Below, one piece after another: positions 1-8,056 of a stretch of DNA of 54,467 bases (position 1 is the stretch's first letter; every line of letters begins with the position of its first letter). The stretch comes from Piscinibacter caeni (GTDB lineage: Bacteria; Pseudomonadota; Gammaproteobacteria; Burkholderiales; Burkholderiaceae_C), in NCBI GenBank assembly GCA_003265685.1, contig KZ836120.1, forward strand, positions 1-54,467. Reading direction: 5' to 3'. The notes beneath the pieces were generated by a model. That model was given only the letters and a program-made list of their open reading frames with translations. It was not told where the DNA came from and ran no database searches. The position numbers and the translations under genes are program-made.

Positions 1-1958
1 AGCAACTCACCAAGGTTCAGTTCCAGGAATCGCCGCATGCCGACATCATGGCGCAGACTCAGCAACATGCCGACTACGCCTGCACGGTCGTACACGACAG
101 AGGCGGTCTTGCCCATCTGCCGTGAGACATCCAGCGCGATCTGCGCCTCCCGGTATGCGATTGCGAGAGCACGGGGAACGTGGCAGCGGCTGCTCCCACC
201 CACCACAACCTGGCGTCCACCAAGACCGTCGCTGATGGCTTCTGCGAGACCCTTAGCAAATCGTTCGGCATCGTCGAGCGCCTGATCGGAACACAACACG
301 GCGATCGAGATGCCCTGCAATGCGATCGCGCGCGCCTTCTCGCCACGTACGGTCTCCACTGCACGTGTGATCTTCTGCCGAAGGATAGAGCCCGAGCTCT
401 GCGCAGATCCCGGAACCGTGGCGCCGAGTTCGCAGAGGTAGAGCCGCATCGGGCCCTCCAGATCCAGCTTGAGATCTGCCGCGCGGTCGATGGCCGCTGC
501 ACGTGCGGTCTCATCCGCGCGCAGCAAATCCCACAACGTTGCGTCGATCGACTCCGATCGTGCTCGGCTCGCCGATCGCTGTTCCAGCCGCTGCAAAGCA
601 GCGATGACCGCAACTTGCGTGAGTGTCAACTCGATGAGCTCCGAGCGATGCGCGTCTTCGAGCGTTCCGAGGATCCAGGCCACCGCCTCGCCCTCGACAA
701 AGATGGGTTGAACTCGCCAGGACAAGCCGCCCTGGGTCATCGACAGCCCCGCGGTGGCGACGCCTTGCGCGACGACGGCGGCGGCCACAGCAGCGACTAG
801 GCCATGCGCCCGGTCACTACCACTCCATGCCAACAGTGTGCCGTCTCTGTCGATGATGGCCACGTCCGTCTTCAGCGTCGTGGACGTGGTAGAAACGATC
901 GCATTCAATCCGGTGCCTTGGAGCAGCAGCAGCATGAGTGTCTGCGTGAGGCTTGAGACGCTGCGCACGACGTCGAAGCGCTGGTTGAGCGCTTCGTGCG
1001 CCTGCCCCAACTCCTCGACCATGCGGCGTTGCCCGGCGTAGAGCTCCGCGTTCTCTAGGGCGATCGATGTCAGGTTCGCAAGCGCTGTCAGCCGGGTCGT
1101 GTCCTGTGGCGTGAATGTCGAGGGTCGACGACGCCAGACTTCCAGCACGCCGATGATGTCGTCGCGTCCGAGCAGAGGGGCCGCCGACGCCGAGCGAACG
1201 AGTTCGGCCTCGGCTAGGTGGAAGAAGTCGCGGCTGATGGCTTCGCTGGTGACATAGTCCTCGACCGAAGCTGGCTTGCGGTGTGCTAGGACGAGCCCGG
1301 CCAACCCCTGCCCGGGTCCCATCTGCAGGTTCGCCGTTTCTGGCGAGCGGTTGCCGACGCAGCGGCGCATGACGATCTTGTCGTCCTCCCGCAACAGGAC
1401 GCCGCAGATGTCCGCCGATAGCAGTTGCTTGGCCTCCTGCGTGATGAGCAGCAGGATCTCGCTCAGATCGTGGCTCTTGAGAATGCGGGTGGCGACCCGT
1501 TGCAGCGCCTGCACTTCGTCGAGGTTCTGGACGGCGATCCGCTGACGCTCACAGGTCTGTATAGCAAGCGCAAAGAACTTGCAGAACACGCCCAGATAGT
1601 CCGAGGCTTCGATCGTGACGGGATCACCCTCGATCAGCAGAGCGAGCGCGCCGGGCGCAACCGGGACAAACACGCCCCTCCCCACCCGCAGCGGAGCTTC
1701 GTGCGTCTCCAGTCCTCCGGGAAGATCCAGACCCGGTGTGTCGCCAACATGTTCCAGCATTGACGGGGCATACCAGGCGCCGCCAGTGCGCAGAATGACA
1801 CGCCCGCGGGCGCCAGGGAGCAGTTCGGCGACAGCCCGTTCGGCCTCTGCGAGCACGAGGTCGTACTGCCCACGGGCCGCGGCAGTCGAGATCGGCTCGA
1901 GAGCGCCCGCCAGTGCGCCTGCCATCAGCGTTGTCTTGGAGGTGAATCGACTTCCCAT
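1..1958 (-). CDS. GAF-domain/PucR-type transcriptional regulator, 3' end beyond window
   Basis: The reading frame is open from an ATG at 1958 down to base 1, about 652 codons, so the C-terminus is missing. An N-terminal region of about 150 residues is followed by a GAF domain (roughly residues 160-320) with the run CGVLLREDDKIVMRRCVGN and then GQGLAGLVL, and by a long middle segment. The last visible part resembles the region just before the C-terminal PucR/CdaR helix-turn-helix. It is collinear with the complete regulator at 41311-43641, which keeps that helix-turn-helix. It lies downstream of the alcohol dehydrogenase on the same strand, at the end of the minus-strand BMC unit. Likely role, by inference: sensing a small-molecule inducer and controlling the BMC genes. 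Confidence 0.85.
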   Translation of the reverse strand, partial: MGSRFTSKTTLMAGALAGALEPISTAAARGQYDLVLAEAERAVAELLPGARGRVILRTGGAWYAPSMLEHVGDTPGLDLPGGLETHEAPLRVGRGVFVPVAPGALALLIEGDPVTIEASDYLGVFCKFFALAIQTCERQRIAVQNLDEVQALQRVATRILKSHDLSEILLLITQEAKQLLSADICGVLLREDDKIVMRRCVGNRSPETANLQMGPGQGLAGLVLAHRKPASVEDYVTSEAISRDFFHLAEAELVRSASAAPLLGRDDIIGVLEVWRRRPSTFTPQDTTRLTALANLTSIALENAELYAGQRRMVEELGQAHEALNQRFDVVRSVSSLTQTLMLLLLQGTGLNAIVSTTSTTLKTDVAIIDRDGTLLAWSGSDRAHGLVAAVAAAVVAQGVATAGLSMTQGGLSWRVQPIFVEGEAVAWILGTLEDAHRSELIELTLTQVAVIAALQRLEQRSASRARSESIDATLWDLLRADETARAAAIDRAADLKLDLEGPMRLYLCELGATVPGSAQSSGSILRQKITRAVETVRGEKARAIALQGISIAVLCSDQALDDAERFAKGLAEAISDGLGGRQVVVGGSSRCHVPRALAIAYREAQIALDVSRQMGKTASVVYDRAGVVGMLLSLRHDVGMRRFLELNLGEL

Positions 1959-1992
1959 GCCCCCGAGTCTGCGCCGCTATGCGCGCGCCAGA

Positions 1993-3030
1993 TCATGGGG
2001 TCATCACTGCCTTCAGGCGCTGCTGCTTGGCGAGCAGTTCGTACAGCGCCGGCGCGTCGGCCAGTCGGCCACGTGCGTCCACCACCACGGTGGGATCGAA
2101 GGCTCCGCTGGTGATCAGCCGCAACAGCTTGCGACGCAGCCGAATGCTGTCGCCGATAGCGAAGCTGAGGGTCATCTCGTCCTTGAACGCGCGGCCGACT
2201 GGAAAGGCCCAGCTTTCTGCTACGTGCGCGCCCACGGAGACGACGCGTCCGCGCGCGCGCGCCAGCGACATTGCGAAGTCGAGCGGGCCATTGCCGCCGA
2301 CCGCCTCGACGACGACCTCGGCACCGTCGCCATCCGTCAGTTTCCGCACCAGCGCCGCGGCGTCGTCCGGGTGCACGGCGACGGATCCCTGGGCAGTCGC
2401 GAACGCCCTGCGCGTTTCGTTGGGTTCGACCAGCACGACAATCCCCGCACCGGCCACCTGCGCCGACAATGCGGCGAGCTGGCCGACCGCGCCGCCGCCG
2501 ATGACTACGACGAAGTCCCCTGCTTGGGTGCTAGCGCGCTCGATCGCGACCCAGCCTGTGGCGAGGTTGTCACCCATCAGCAAGGCTGCTTCCGGTGCAC
2601 ACTGTTCCGGCAATTGGCCCAGGGTCTGGTCGGCAAACGGCACCCGGACGTACTCCGCTTGCGCTCCGGAGAGGCTGGGACCGAATGCGGTGCCCGTGCC
2701 GAAGAAGGCCCGCTCAGTGCACTGCCAGTGTTCGGCTCGATCGCACCAGCGGCACTGGCCGCAGGCAGTGAAATCAGAAGACATCACCTTGTCGCCCAAG
2801 CGAATTCGGTGAACTGCACGACCTACTTCCACGACCTCGCCAACGAATTCGTGCCCAACCACCGCACCCGGCGTGATGCCCGCGAAGTCGCCCTTCACTA
2901 CATGCAAATCCGTGCCGCAGATGCCGGCGTGCGTGACCTTCACAATGGCATCAGTCGCCTCGACAATGTGCGGTTCTGGGACGTCGCTGACTTCAACGTG
3001 CCCGGGGCTCTTGTAGACGACGGCTCGCAT
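1993..3030 (-). CDS. Zinc-dependent alcohol dehydrogenase (MDR family)
   Basis: A 345-residue medium-chain dehydrogenase/reductase. Catalytic zinc ligands are visible as Cys38 (in GICGTDLH) and the His60-Glu61 pair (VGHEF). Four structural-zinc cysteines lie at 90, 93, 96 and 104. The dinucleotide-binding motif GGGAVG is at about 178-183. Length is typical of the family. In a metabolosome such an enzyme usually interconverts aldehyde and alcohol and regenerates NAD+ for the aldehyde dehydrogenase. Here it is the penultimate gene of the minus-strand BMC unit, 34 bases upstream of the regulator start. No clear ribosome binding site precedes its ATG. Just upstream lies the tail of a duplicated outer-membrane protein gene, so its original promoter context may have been altered. 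Substrate is unknown. Confidence 0.9.
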   Translation of the reverse strand: MRAVVYKSPGHVEVSDVPEPHIVEATDAIVKVTHAGICGTDLHVVKGDFAGITPGAVVGHEFVGEVVEVGRAVHRIRLGDKVMSSDFTACGQCRWCDRAEHWQCTERAFFGTGTAFGPSLSGAQAEYVRVPFADQTLGQLPEQCAPEAALLMGDNLATGWVAIERASTQAGDFVVVIGGGAVGQLAALSAQVAGAGIVVLVEPNETRRAFATAQGSVAVHPDDAAALVRKLTDGDGAEVVVEAVGGNGPLDFAMSLARARGRVVSVGAHVAESWAFPVGRAFKDEMTLSFAIGDSIRLRRKLLRLITSGAFDPTVVVDARGRLADAPALYELLAKQQRLKAVMTP

Positions 3031-3068
3031 GAGAATTGTGGTCGACGCGGTATCCGCACTGGCCCCGA

Positions 3069-3232
3069 CGATTCGAGAACGCCGGGACTGATTGTGGCCC
3101 AGGGGCCTCAGAATGCTTTCAGCAAGCGCAAATTGATGCGGTCCGACTCCTTCAGACCGTTGCGCATGGATAAGTCACGTCCATAGAGAGCTGCGAAGTG
3201 CCAGCCGGGCGCGAAGCCCCACCCGAAGCCGA
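3069..3232. repeat. 164-bp direct repeat, left copy
   Basis: This stretch aligns without gaps to 54271-54434 at a constant offset of 51202 bases, with about 88% identity by eye. It contains the last 41 codons of an outer-membrane protein gene on the minus strand plus some 39 bases beyond its stop. The right copy keeps a perfect terminator stem beyond the stop; here that stem is degraded. The same orientation at both ends of nearly the whole window is notable. Confidence 0.9.
3108..3232 (-). pseudogene. C-terminal remnant of outer-membrane protein gene
   Basis: The minus strand reads FGFGWGFAPGWHFAALYGRD, then on to a stop through ...INLRLLKAF. This is the same tail as the outer-membrane protein truncated by the right window edge (54310-54467). 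The terminal Phe and alternating aromatic pattern fit the last beta-strands of an outer-membrane barrel. Nothing upstream of about 3233 continues the barrel; a Leu-rich small ORF in another frame is joined there. It is therefore a detached 3' fragment and not functional. Its presence between the dehydrogenase genes marks a recombination junction. Confidence 0.8.
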
Positions 3233-3345
3233 TATGCCATCAGCAGCAGCAGCAGCAGCATCGCCACCAGCGTCGGTGCTCTGATAAGTCCACCGAACTT
3301 TCGCTCAAGTGCTCCTTTGCAGCGAACCATCGGATCGTTTGTCAT
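3175..3345 (-). pseudogene. Small membrane ORF, 3' end replaced at a junction
   Basis: A start at 3345 has a strong ribosome binding site (AAAGGAG, 6 bases upstream) and lies 37 bases after the malate dehydrogenase stop, so this was probably a real operon gene. The first 37 or so codons encode a basic N-terminus and a Leu-rich segment (VAMLLLLLLMAY) coded by a run of CTG/CAG triplets. At about 3233 the sequence enters the duplicated outer-membrane protein tail in a different frame and the ORF ends in Arg-rich out-of-frame residues. Reading: the 5' part of an unknown small membrane protein gene truncated by the rearrangement. Confidence 0.5.
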
Positions 3346-3382
3346 GCTGTCTCCTTTCGGCCGCACGAACGCGCGGCCCAAA

Positions 3383-4681
3383 TCAGCAAGGGGCCGGGAG
3401 CTCGGCGATCCGCGCGGCGATCCGCGCGGCGGCGTCCTGCAACGCCTGCTGTTCTGCCGGCCGCAGCGTCAGCGGAACGATCTCCTTGAGACCGCGACGG
3501 TGCAGCCGCACGGGCAGCCCGACACGCGTGTCCACCGCCCCATAGGCGCCGCGCGAGCGCACGCACGCGGCGATGACCTCGCCGCTGTCGCGCACCATCG
3601 CGCGCACCATCGTCACGGCCGATTCGGCGGGCGAGAAGTACGCACTGCCCTTTTGCAGCAGCTTGACGACCTCGCCACCCGACTCCCGTGCCCGCTCGAC
3701 CAGGGCCTTGAGCGTCTCGGCGTCGAACATCGACTCGATCGGTCGGTCGCCGACGAAGGCCTGGCTGAGCGGGATCACCATCTCGGGACCGTGACTGCCC
3801 AGCGCGACGGCACGGACCTCCTGCGGTCGCGCCTTGCCCGTCAGGCCGACGAGCGCGCAGAAACGCGCCGAGTCCAGCACACCCGCCATGCCGAGCACGC
3901 GCTCTTCCGGGAAGCCGGTCTGCTGCGCGGCCAAGTGCGTCATTTCCTCGAGCGGATTGCTCACGATCACGAGCGTCGAGTTCGGCGCATGCGTGCGGAT
4001 GCCGCGGCACACCGACGTCATGATCTCGGCATTCACCACCGTCAGGTCGGTCCGGCTCATGCCCGGCTGGCGCGGCTTGCCGGCAGTGATGACGATGTAC
4101 TCGGCCCCGGCCAGTGCTACGAGGTCATCGCTGCCCGACAGCCGCGTGGAGAAGCCGTACAGGCCGGCGCCATGCCACATGTCCAGTGCGAGCCCGGCCG
4201 CCAGCCCCGGCACCACGTCGACAAGCGCCACCTCCGAGAAGAGATCGCTTTCGGCCAGGCGCAGGGCTGTCATTGCGCCCACGTGGCCGGCCCCGACCAC
4301 GCCCGCCTTGGGCCGCCCGTCGACCGCTCGGGAAGATTGTGCACTCGGCCCCAACGCGTTGCGGCGATAAAGAGCACCCGACGGCGGCAGCGCCAGCGGC
4401 CGAGAACCCGTGGCGGCGGGCGGCGCGACCGGAGTCGCCGGGCGTGCAGCGGGCACGGGTGCAGGGGCCGGAGCGGCAAGCGGCGACTTCACGACTGGAG
4501 CCGAAGTCGACGTGGGCGAGGCAGATGGCGTCGATACGCCAGATGACAAACCTGCGGCCTCGACGACGATGCCGAGCTCCCGGGCCCGATCTCGGGCCAG
4601 CGGCGTCAGGCGATCCCCTGCGGCGAGGATCAGCTTGCCACCTGCGGCTTCGACGTCGGCGGCAGTCAGCATGCGGGCCAT
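3383..4681 (-). CDS. Malate/lactate dehydrogenase with BMC-type N-terminal tag
   Basis: A 432-residue protein starting at the ATG that overlaps the BMC-T stop (TGATG). Residues 1-40 contain LTAADVEAAGGKLI and RLTPLARDRARELGI, the kind of motif seen at the N-termini of EutQ and other BMC proteins. About 80 residues of Pro/Ala/Ser-rich linker follow, then a complete NAD-dependent malate/lactate dehydrogenase. Visible there are GAGHVG (nucleotide binding), AGKPRQPGMSRTDL with Arg at the malate-selecting position, SNPLEE, LDSARF (Asp-Arg pair) and GSHGPEM (catalytic His). The substrate-loop Arg favours malate or another dicarboxylate, but this is inference. Likely role: NAD(H) recycling inside the compartment, with the N-terminal module as a targeting element. 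A simple cytosolic dehydrogenase would not need this extension. Confidence 0.85.
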   Translation of the reverse strand: MARMLTAADVEAAGGKLILAAGDRLTPLARDRARELGIVVEAAGLSSGVSTPSASPTSTSAPVVKSPLAAPAPAPVPAARPATPVAPPAATGSRPLALPPSGALYRRNALGPSAQSSRAVDGRPKAGVVGAGHVGAMTALRLAESDLFSEVALVDVVPGLAAGLALDMWHGAGLYGFSTRLSGSDDLVALAGAEYIVITAGKPRQPGMSRTDLTVVNAEIMTSVCRGIRTHAPNSTLVIVSNPLEEMTHLAAQQTGFPEERVLGMAGVLDSARFCALVGLTGKARPQEVRAVALGSHGPEMVIPLSQAFVGDRPIESMFDAETLKALVERARESGGEVVKLLQKGSAYFSPAESAVTMVRAMVRDSGEVIAACVRSRGAYGAVDTRVGLPVRLHRRGLKEIVPLTLRPAEQQALQDAAARIAARIAELPAPC

Positions 4682-5298
4682 CACTTGCCCTCCAGCTGCT
4701 CGATGCAAGCGATGGCCGCGGTAGCCGCCGCCTGCACGTCGCTCTCGGTGCCGGAAATGAACAACCGCCCGAACCGGCCCAGTGCGCGCACTTCCACGAT
4801 GCTGATGTCGGCCGCCTTCTCGGCTTCGTTGGCGGCCAGCGAGACATAGGCGGCCGGAGACACCTCGAGCACGTACAGGCTTTGGCCGGGAATGAGCAGG
4901 TTGCCCTTGCGCCACTTGTTGATCAGCTGAGCCTGGTACGGATTGACGTTCGTCACGAACATCGACGAGGCGACCTTGGGTTTGACCCGGTCCGCCTCGG
5001 TGAGCCTCAGGTGCTCGAGCACGGCGGCTCCGGCCGCAAGCACCTCCGCCTGAGTACGCGAGTGGATCTCGAGTAGCCCGAACTCGCGCTCGACGACCTG
5101 AAGCGCAGGCCGGACATCGGCCGCCTTGAGAGCAATGTCGGCGCAGCGGAAGATCTCGTTGCCCGGCGCGACCTCGATGTAAAGCTCGGACATGCCGGCG
5201 ATGGGCACGTCGCCTTGGCAGGTGGAGGCAACATGCGCCGCCGCCTGCGGCTGCATGCGGTCGACGAAGGCGTAGGTGCGCAGTTGAAAGTTGTCCAT
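4681..5298 (-). CDS. BMC-T trimeric shell protein (tandem BMC domains)
   Basis: A 205-residue protein with two BMC-like halves. The first (about residues 5-95) contains ELYIEVAPGNEIFRCADIAL and ends in a helix with AAVLEHL. The second (about 105-205) contains LYVLEVSPAAYVSLAANEAE, FGRLFISGTESDVQAA and a terminal helix. Tandem BMC domains of this length form trimeric pseudohexamers that often carry a larger gated pore for metabolites or cofactors. The gene sits 3 bases after the EutJ-like gene and overlaps the malate dehydrogenase start, so it is translationally coupled in the minus-strand BMC unit. The halves diverge enough that I cannot assign a known type such as EutL or PduB. Confidence 0.85.
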   Translation of the reverse strand: MDNFQLRTYAFVDRMQPQAAAHVASTCQGDVPIAGMSELYIEVAPGNEIFRCADIALKAADVRPALQVVEREFGLLEIHSRTQAEVLAAGAAVLEHLRLTEADRVKPKVASSMFVTNVNPYQAQLINKWRKGNLLIPGQSLYVLEVSPAAYVSLAANEAEKAADISIVEVRALGRFGRLFISGTESDVQAAATAAIACIEQLEGK

Positions 5299-5301
5299 GG
5301 C

Positions 5302-6126
5302 TCAGCTCAGTGCAATTCCAAAGGGAGTGATCAGCTCGGCGTGTTCATAGCCCTGGACCTTCCAGCCTAGATATCGCGCGATAACGGCATCGGCGCCGGG
5401 GATCTGCAGGGCGCCGCCTGCCAGGTAGACGGTACCGGGGTCCTGTCCGGCGCATTGGCGCCGGACGGACTCGGCGACGCGCTCGATGCCCGGACGCAGC
5501 AGTTGCATGACTTCTGCACCGTGCTCGCGCTTGTGCACCTCGGCGACCTCGACAGGAAGCTTCAGTGCGCCGGCGAGGATCAGATCGAGGTGATGGCCGC
5601 CACCTGCGAAGTCGCTCAGGGTGGCGAGTTCGCCGCCACGGAAGACGCCGACGCCGGTCGAGCCGCCACCCACGTCCACGACCGCACCATCTTTGACTTG
5701 CAGGATGGCGTTCGCCGCAGTGACCTCGTCGACGAGGCTGCGACAGTCGATCCCCGCCTGCTGCAGCACGAAGGCACAGGCACGGCAGTCACTCACCGGC
5801 ACTGCCGGCGGATGCGCGGTTGCCGCTGCTTCGATCTCCATCCCGAGTGCCGCTTCACTGCTGGCCTTCAGCTGCCGTACCGCCTGCACTGCGCCATGAA
5901 AGTCGACCACGACTCCGTCGCGGACGACCTGGGCGCTGATGAAATCCCAGTACACAGGCTCACCCTGCGCGTCCACGGCAGCGATCACGACGGTCGCCGT
6001 GCCGAGGTCCACCCCGAAGCGCAGCGGCACCTGCGGCGTCGACGGTTCGCGCAGACGCGCAGCGGCGCCGTCCAGGAAGCGCTGCACACGCGCCAAGCCA
6101 GTGTCGGTCTGGGTTCGCATGAGCAT
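5302..6126 (-). CDS. EutJ-like Hsp70/actin-fold ATPase
   Basis: A 274-residue protein of the EutJ family. ATPase signatures are FGVDLGTATVVIAAVDAQG (phosphate 1), AVVDVGGGSTGVGVF (phosphate 2) and YLAGGALQIPG (adenosine). It lacks the substrate-binding domain of DnaK, as EutJ does. The start ATG directly follows the aldehyde dehydrogenase TAG. EutJ proteins are conserved in many ethanolamine-type compartments and are thought to act as chaperones, though their exact role is unsettled. Presence beside an aldehyde dehydrogenase and shell genes supports a metabolosome rather than a carboxysome. Confidence 0.85.
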   Translation of the reverse strand: MLMRTQTDTGLARVQRFLDGAAARLREPSTPQVPLRFGVDLGTATVVIAAVDAQGEPVYWDFISAQVVRDGVVVDFHGAVQAVRQLKASSEAALGMEIEAAATAHPPAVPVSDCRACAFVLQQAGIDCRSLVDEVTAANAILQVKDGAVVDVGGGSTGVGVFRGGELATLSDFAGGGHHLDLILAGALKLPVEVAEVHKREHGAEVMQLLRPGIERVAESVRRQCAGQDPGTVYLAGGALQIPGADAVIARYLGWKVQGYEHAELITPFGIALS

Positions 6127-7524
6127 CTACAGCCCCATCGTCGGCAGGTAGATGTCGCGCCAGGGGCGGTTCTGGTGGGCGACGCGCTTGATGTTAATGA
6201 GATGCATCGGCGTGACGTTGTCCGACACGATCGAGCCACTCCACGTGCCCGTGCCCAGCATGAACGACGGATCGGTGCCGGCGCTGAAGCCCATGCCGCC
6301 GAGTAGGCTCGGCGTGTTGACGACGATGCGCGAGGCTGGCAGGTCCGACATGCGCGCCACCATCTCCGCGTCCTGGCCGTGCAGACCGAGCGTGTGGCCC
6401 TCACCGCCGAAGGCCAGCACCTCGCGGCAGCGCTGATGTGCGGCGCCAAGATCGCGTGTCCGATAGAACGACAGCACGGGTCCGAGGATCTCGGCTGACA
6501 GCGGTGTCTGCGGACCCACGTCGTCCAGCGCGGCGCCGAGCACCTTCGTCCCGGGTGGCACGGTCATGCCGATGCGCCGGGCCAGCTCGGTCGCGGTCTG
6601 ACCCACAGCCTCCGGATTGAGCGCCCCGCGCCCGATAAACAGCAGCTCGGTCAGCCGGCGCTGCTGCTCGGCGTCGAGGAACACGGTGCCATGCTGCTCG
6701 AAGGCCTTGATGGCAGCGTCGGCGATCGGCTCATCGAGCACCACCGACTGCTCCGCAACGCAGGCGGTGCCGTTGTCGAACGACTTCGACGTGATGACCA
6801 TCAGCGCCGCTTCCGACACGTCCGCCACCGAACGATGGATGTAGACCGGGACGTTGCCGGCGCCGACGGCCAGCGTAGGCTTGCCCGAGGAGTAGGCAGC
6901 CCGGACCATCGCAGCCCCGCCGGTCGCCATAACGAGCGCGGTGTCGCGGTGCGCCATCAGCTCGCGCGTGGCGGGCAGCTGGCCGCCAGACAGGCACTGC
7001 AGCAGGCCGATCGGCGCGCCGGCGCGCTCGGCCGCCTCGGCCATGATCTCCACGGTCCGCACGCAGCACTTCGCCGCCCGCGGATGCGGCGCGCAGACGA
7101 TCGCGTTGCCCGCCTTGACCGCCGCCAGGCACTTGAAGATCGTCGTCGAGGTGGGATTGGTCACCGGGATGATCGCGGCGATCACGCCCATGGGCGCACC
7201 GATCGCCGTCACGCGTGCCACCTCGTCGGTCCACAGCACGCCCAAAGTGCGCATCTTCTTCATCGCATGCGCGCAGAACTTGGCGTTGTAGAGGTTCTTG
7301 AGGATCTTGTGCTCGTACACCCCGTAGCCGGTCTCGTCGACTGCCAAGCGCGCCAGTTCCGCCGCCGCCGCCTCTGCAGCCTGGCCCATGGCATCGACGA
7401 TTCGGTCGGCCTGCTCCTGGGTGACACCCTGGAAGGACTCGAAGGCTTGGCGGGAGAGCTGCGCTTTGGTGCGCGCCTCGCCGATCGCCACGAGTTCTGG
7501 ATCTAGAAGGTTGAAGTCGGTCAC
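6127..7524 (-). CDS. CoA-acylating aldehyde dehydrogenase of the BMC
   Basis: A 465-residue EutE/PduP-type enzyme that oxidises an aldehyde to an acyl-CoA with NAD+. The catalytic Cys is Cys255 in SKSFDNGTACVAEQS, the pattern of CoA-acylating members. Other family motifs are AAIIPVTNPTSTTIFK and GPVLSFYRTRD. The start is GTG at 7524, five bases beyond the stop of a 52-aa ORF, with the EutJ-like gene abutting its stop. This is the core oxidative enzyme of the compartment. There is no PduL- or Pta-type phosphotransacylase in the window, so the acyl-CoA presumably leaves the shell as such or is used by another CoA enzyme. 2-Hydroxyisobutyraldehyde is one conceivable substrate given the mutase cluster nearby, but nothing in the sequence proves it. 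Confidence 0.92.
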   Translation of the reverse strand: MTDFNLLDPELVAIGEARTKAQLSRQAFESFQGVTQEQADRIVDAMGQAAEAAAAELARLAVDETGYGVYEHKILKNLYNAKFCAHAMKKMRTLGVLWTDEVARVTAIGAPMGVIAAIIPVTNPTSTTIFKCLAAVKAGNAIVCAPHPRAAKCCVRTVEIMAEAAERAGAPIGLLQCLSGGQLPATRELMAHRDTALVMATGGAAMVRAAYSSGKPTLAVGAGNVPVYIHRSVADVSEAALMVITSKSFDNGTACVAEQSVVLDEPIADAAIKAFEQHGTVFLDAEQQRRLTELLFIGRGALNPEAVGQTATELARRIGMTVPPGTKVLGAALDDVGPQTPLSAEILGPVLSFYRTRDLGAAHQRCREVLAFGGEGHTLGLHGQDAEMVARMSDLPASRIVVNTPSLLGGMGFSAGTDPSFMLGTGTWSGSIVSDNVTPMHLINIKRVAHQNRPWRDIYLPTMGL

Positions 7525-7528
7525 ATCG

Positions 7529-7687
7529 TTACCTGCTGCTCGTCACCCGCTGCAACCCACGAAGCCGGGCGACGTCCTCGCGGATCAGGCCGCGGACGAT
7601 CGCCTTGAACTTGTGGTCGTGGCAATGCCGTATCGCCCACAGGGTGCGCAGGCAGTCGCGCGCCCTTTCGCAAACGCTTGTCGCCAT
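7529..7687 (-). CDS. 52-residue small ORF between BMC-H and aldehyde dehydrogenase
   Basis: An ATG at 7687 opens a 53-codon frame filling the gap between two certain genes: it begins 12 bases after the BMC-H stop and ends four bases before the aldehyde dehydrogenase GTG. The product is basic and Cys/His-containing (MATSVCERARDCLRTLWAIR at the start, then HCHDHKFKAIVRGLI). The helical pattern could be amphipathic. No distinct ribosome binding site is seen, so coupling to BMC-H translation is likely if it is expressed. It could be a cargo adaptor or assembly peptide, but no family is recognised. The alternative is non-coding spacer. Confidence 0.45.
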   Translation of the reverse strand: MATSVCERARDCLRTLWAIRHCHDHKFKAIVRGLIREDVARLRGLQRVTSSR

Positions 7688-7699
7688 CACGCAAGCGCA

Positions 7700-8017
7700 T
7701 CAGCGCGGCTTGGGCAGGATGCCTTCGACGTCTTCGTGCGGGCGCGGGATCACGTGCACCGAGACAATCTCGCCGATCTTCCCGGCAGCGGCCGCGCCGG
7801 CATCGGTCGCGGCCTTCACCGCGCCGACGTCGCCGCGCACCATCACGGTAACAAGGCCGCCACCGATCTGCTCGCGCCCGACCAGCCGCACGTTGGCCGC
7901 CTTGACCATCGCGTCGGCGGCCTCGATCGCGCCGACCAGACCCTTGGTCTCGATCAGCCCGAGCGCGCCGCGCGGGCCGTCGTTGACCGCGCCGGTCGTG
8001 GTGGGGTTCGTTGCCAT
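7700..8017 (-). CDS. BMC-H hexameric shell protein
   Basis: A 105-residue single BMC-domain protein (Pfam BMC). Family features are [20 protein letters not shown], then MVKAANVRL, a GGG pore-loop region ([10 protein letters not shown]), [17 protein letters not shown] and the C-terminal [10 protein letters not shown]. Length is typical. It lies 39 bases after the pentamer gene in the minus-strand unit. It differs from the BMC-H at 13800-14102 mainly in a longer N-terminus and a different pore-side sequence, so the shell probably mixes two hexamer types. Confidence 0.95.
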   Translation of the reverse strand: MATNPTTTGAVNDGPRGALGLIETKGLVGAIEAADAMVKAANVRLVGREQIGGGLVTVMVRGDVGAVKAATDAGAAAAGKIGEIVSVHVIPRPHEDVEGILPKPR

Positions 8018-8056
8018 TTCAGTATCTCCTTCGGGGGTTGAAAGTGCGCCAGCGGC

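Noticed and set aside
1615-3186. Plus-strand open frame of 523 codons
   Set aside because: It lies antisense to the regulator and alcohol dehydrogenase, whose motifs are clear. High GC opens false frames, and the product has low-complexity Arg/Ala composition.
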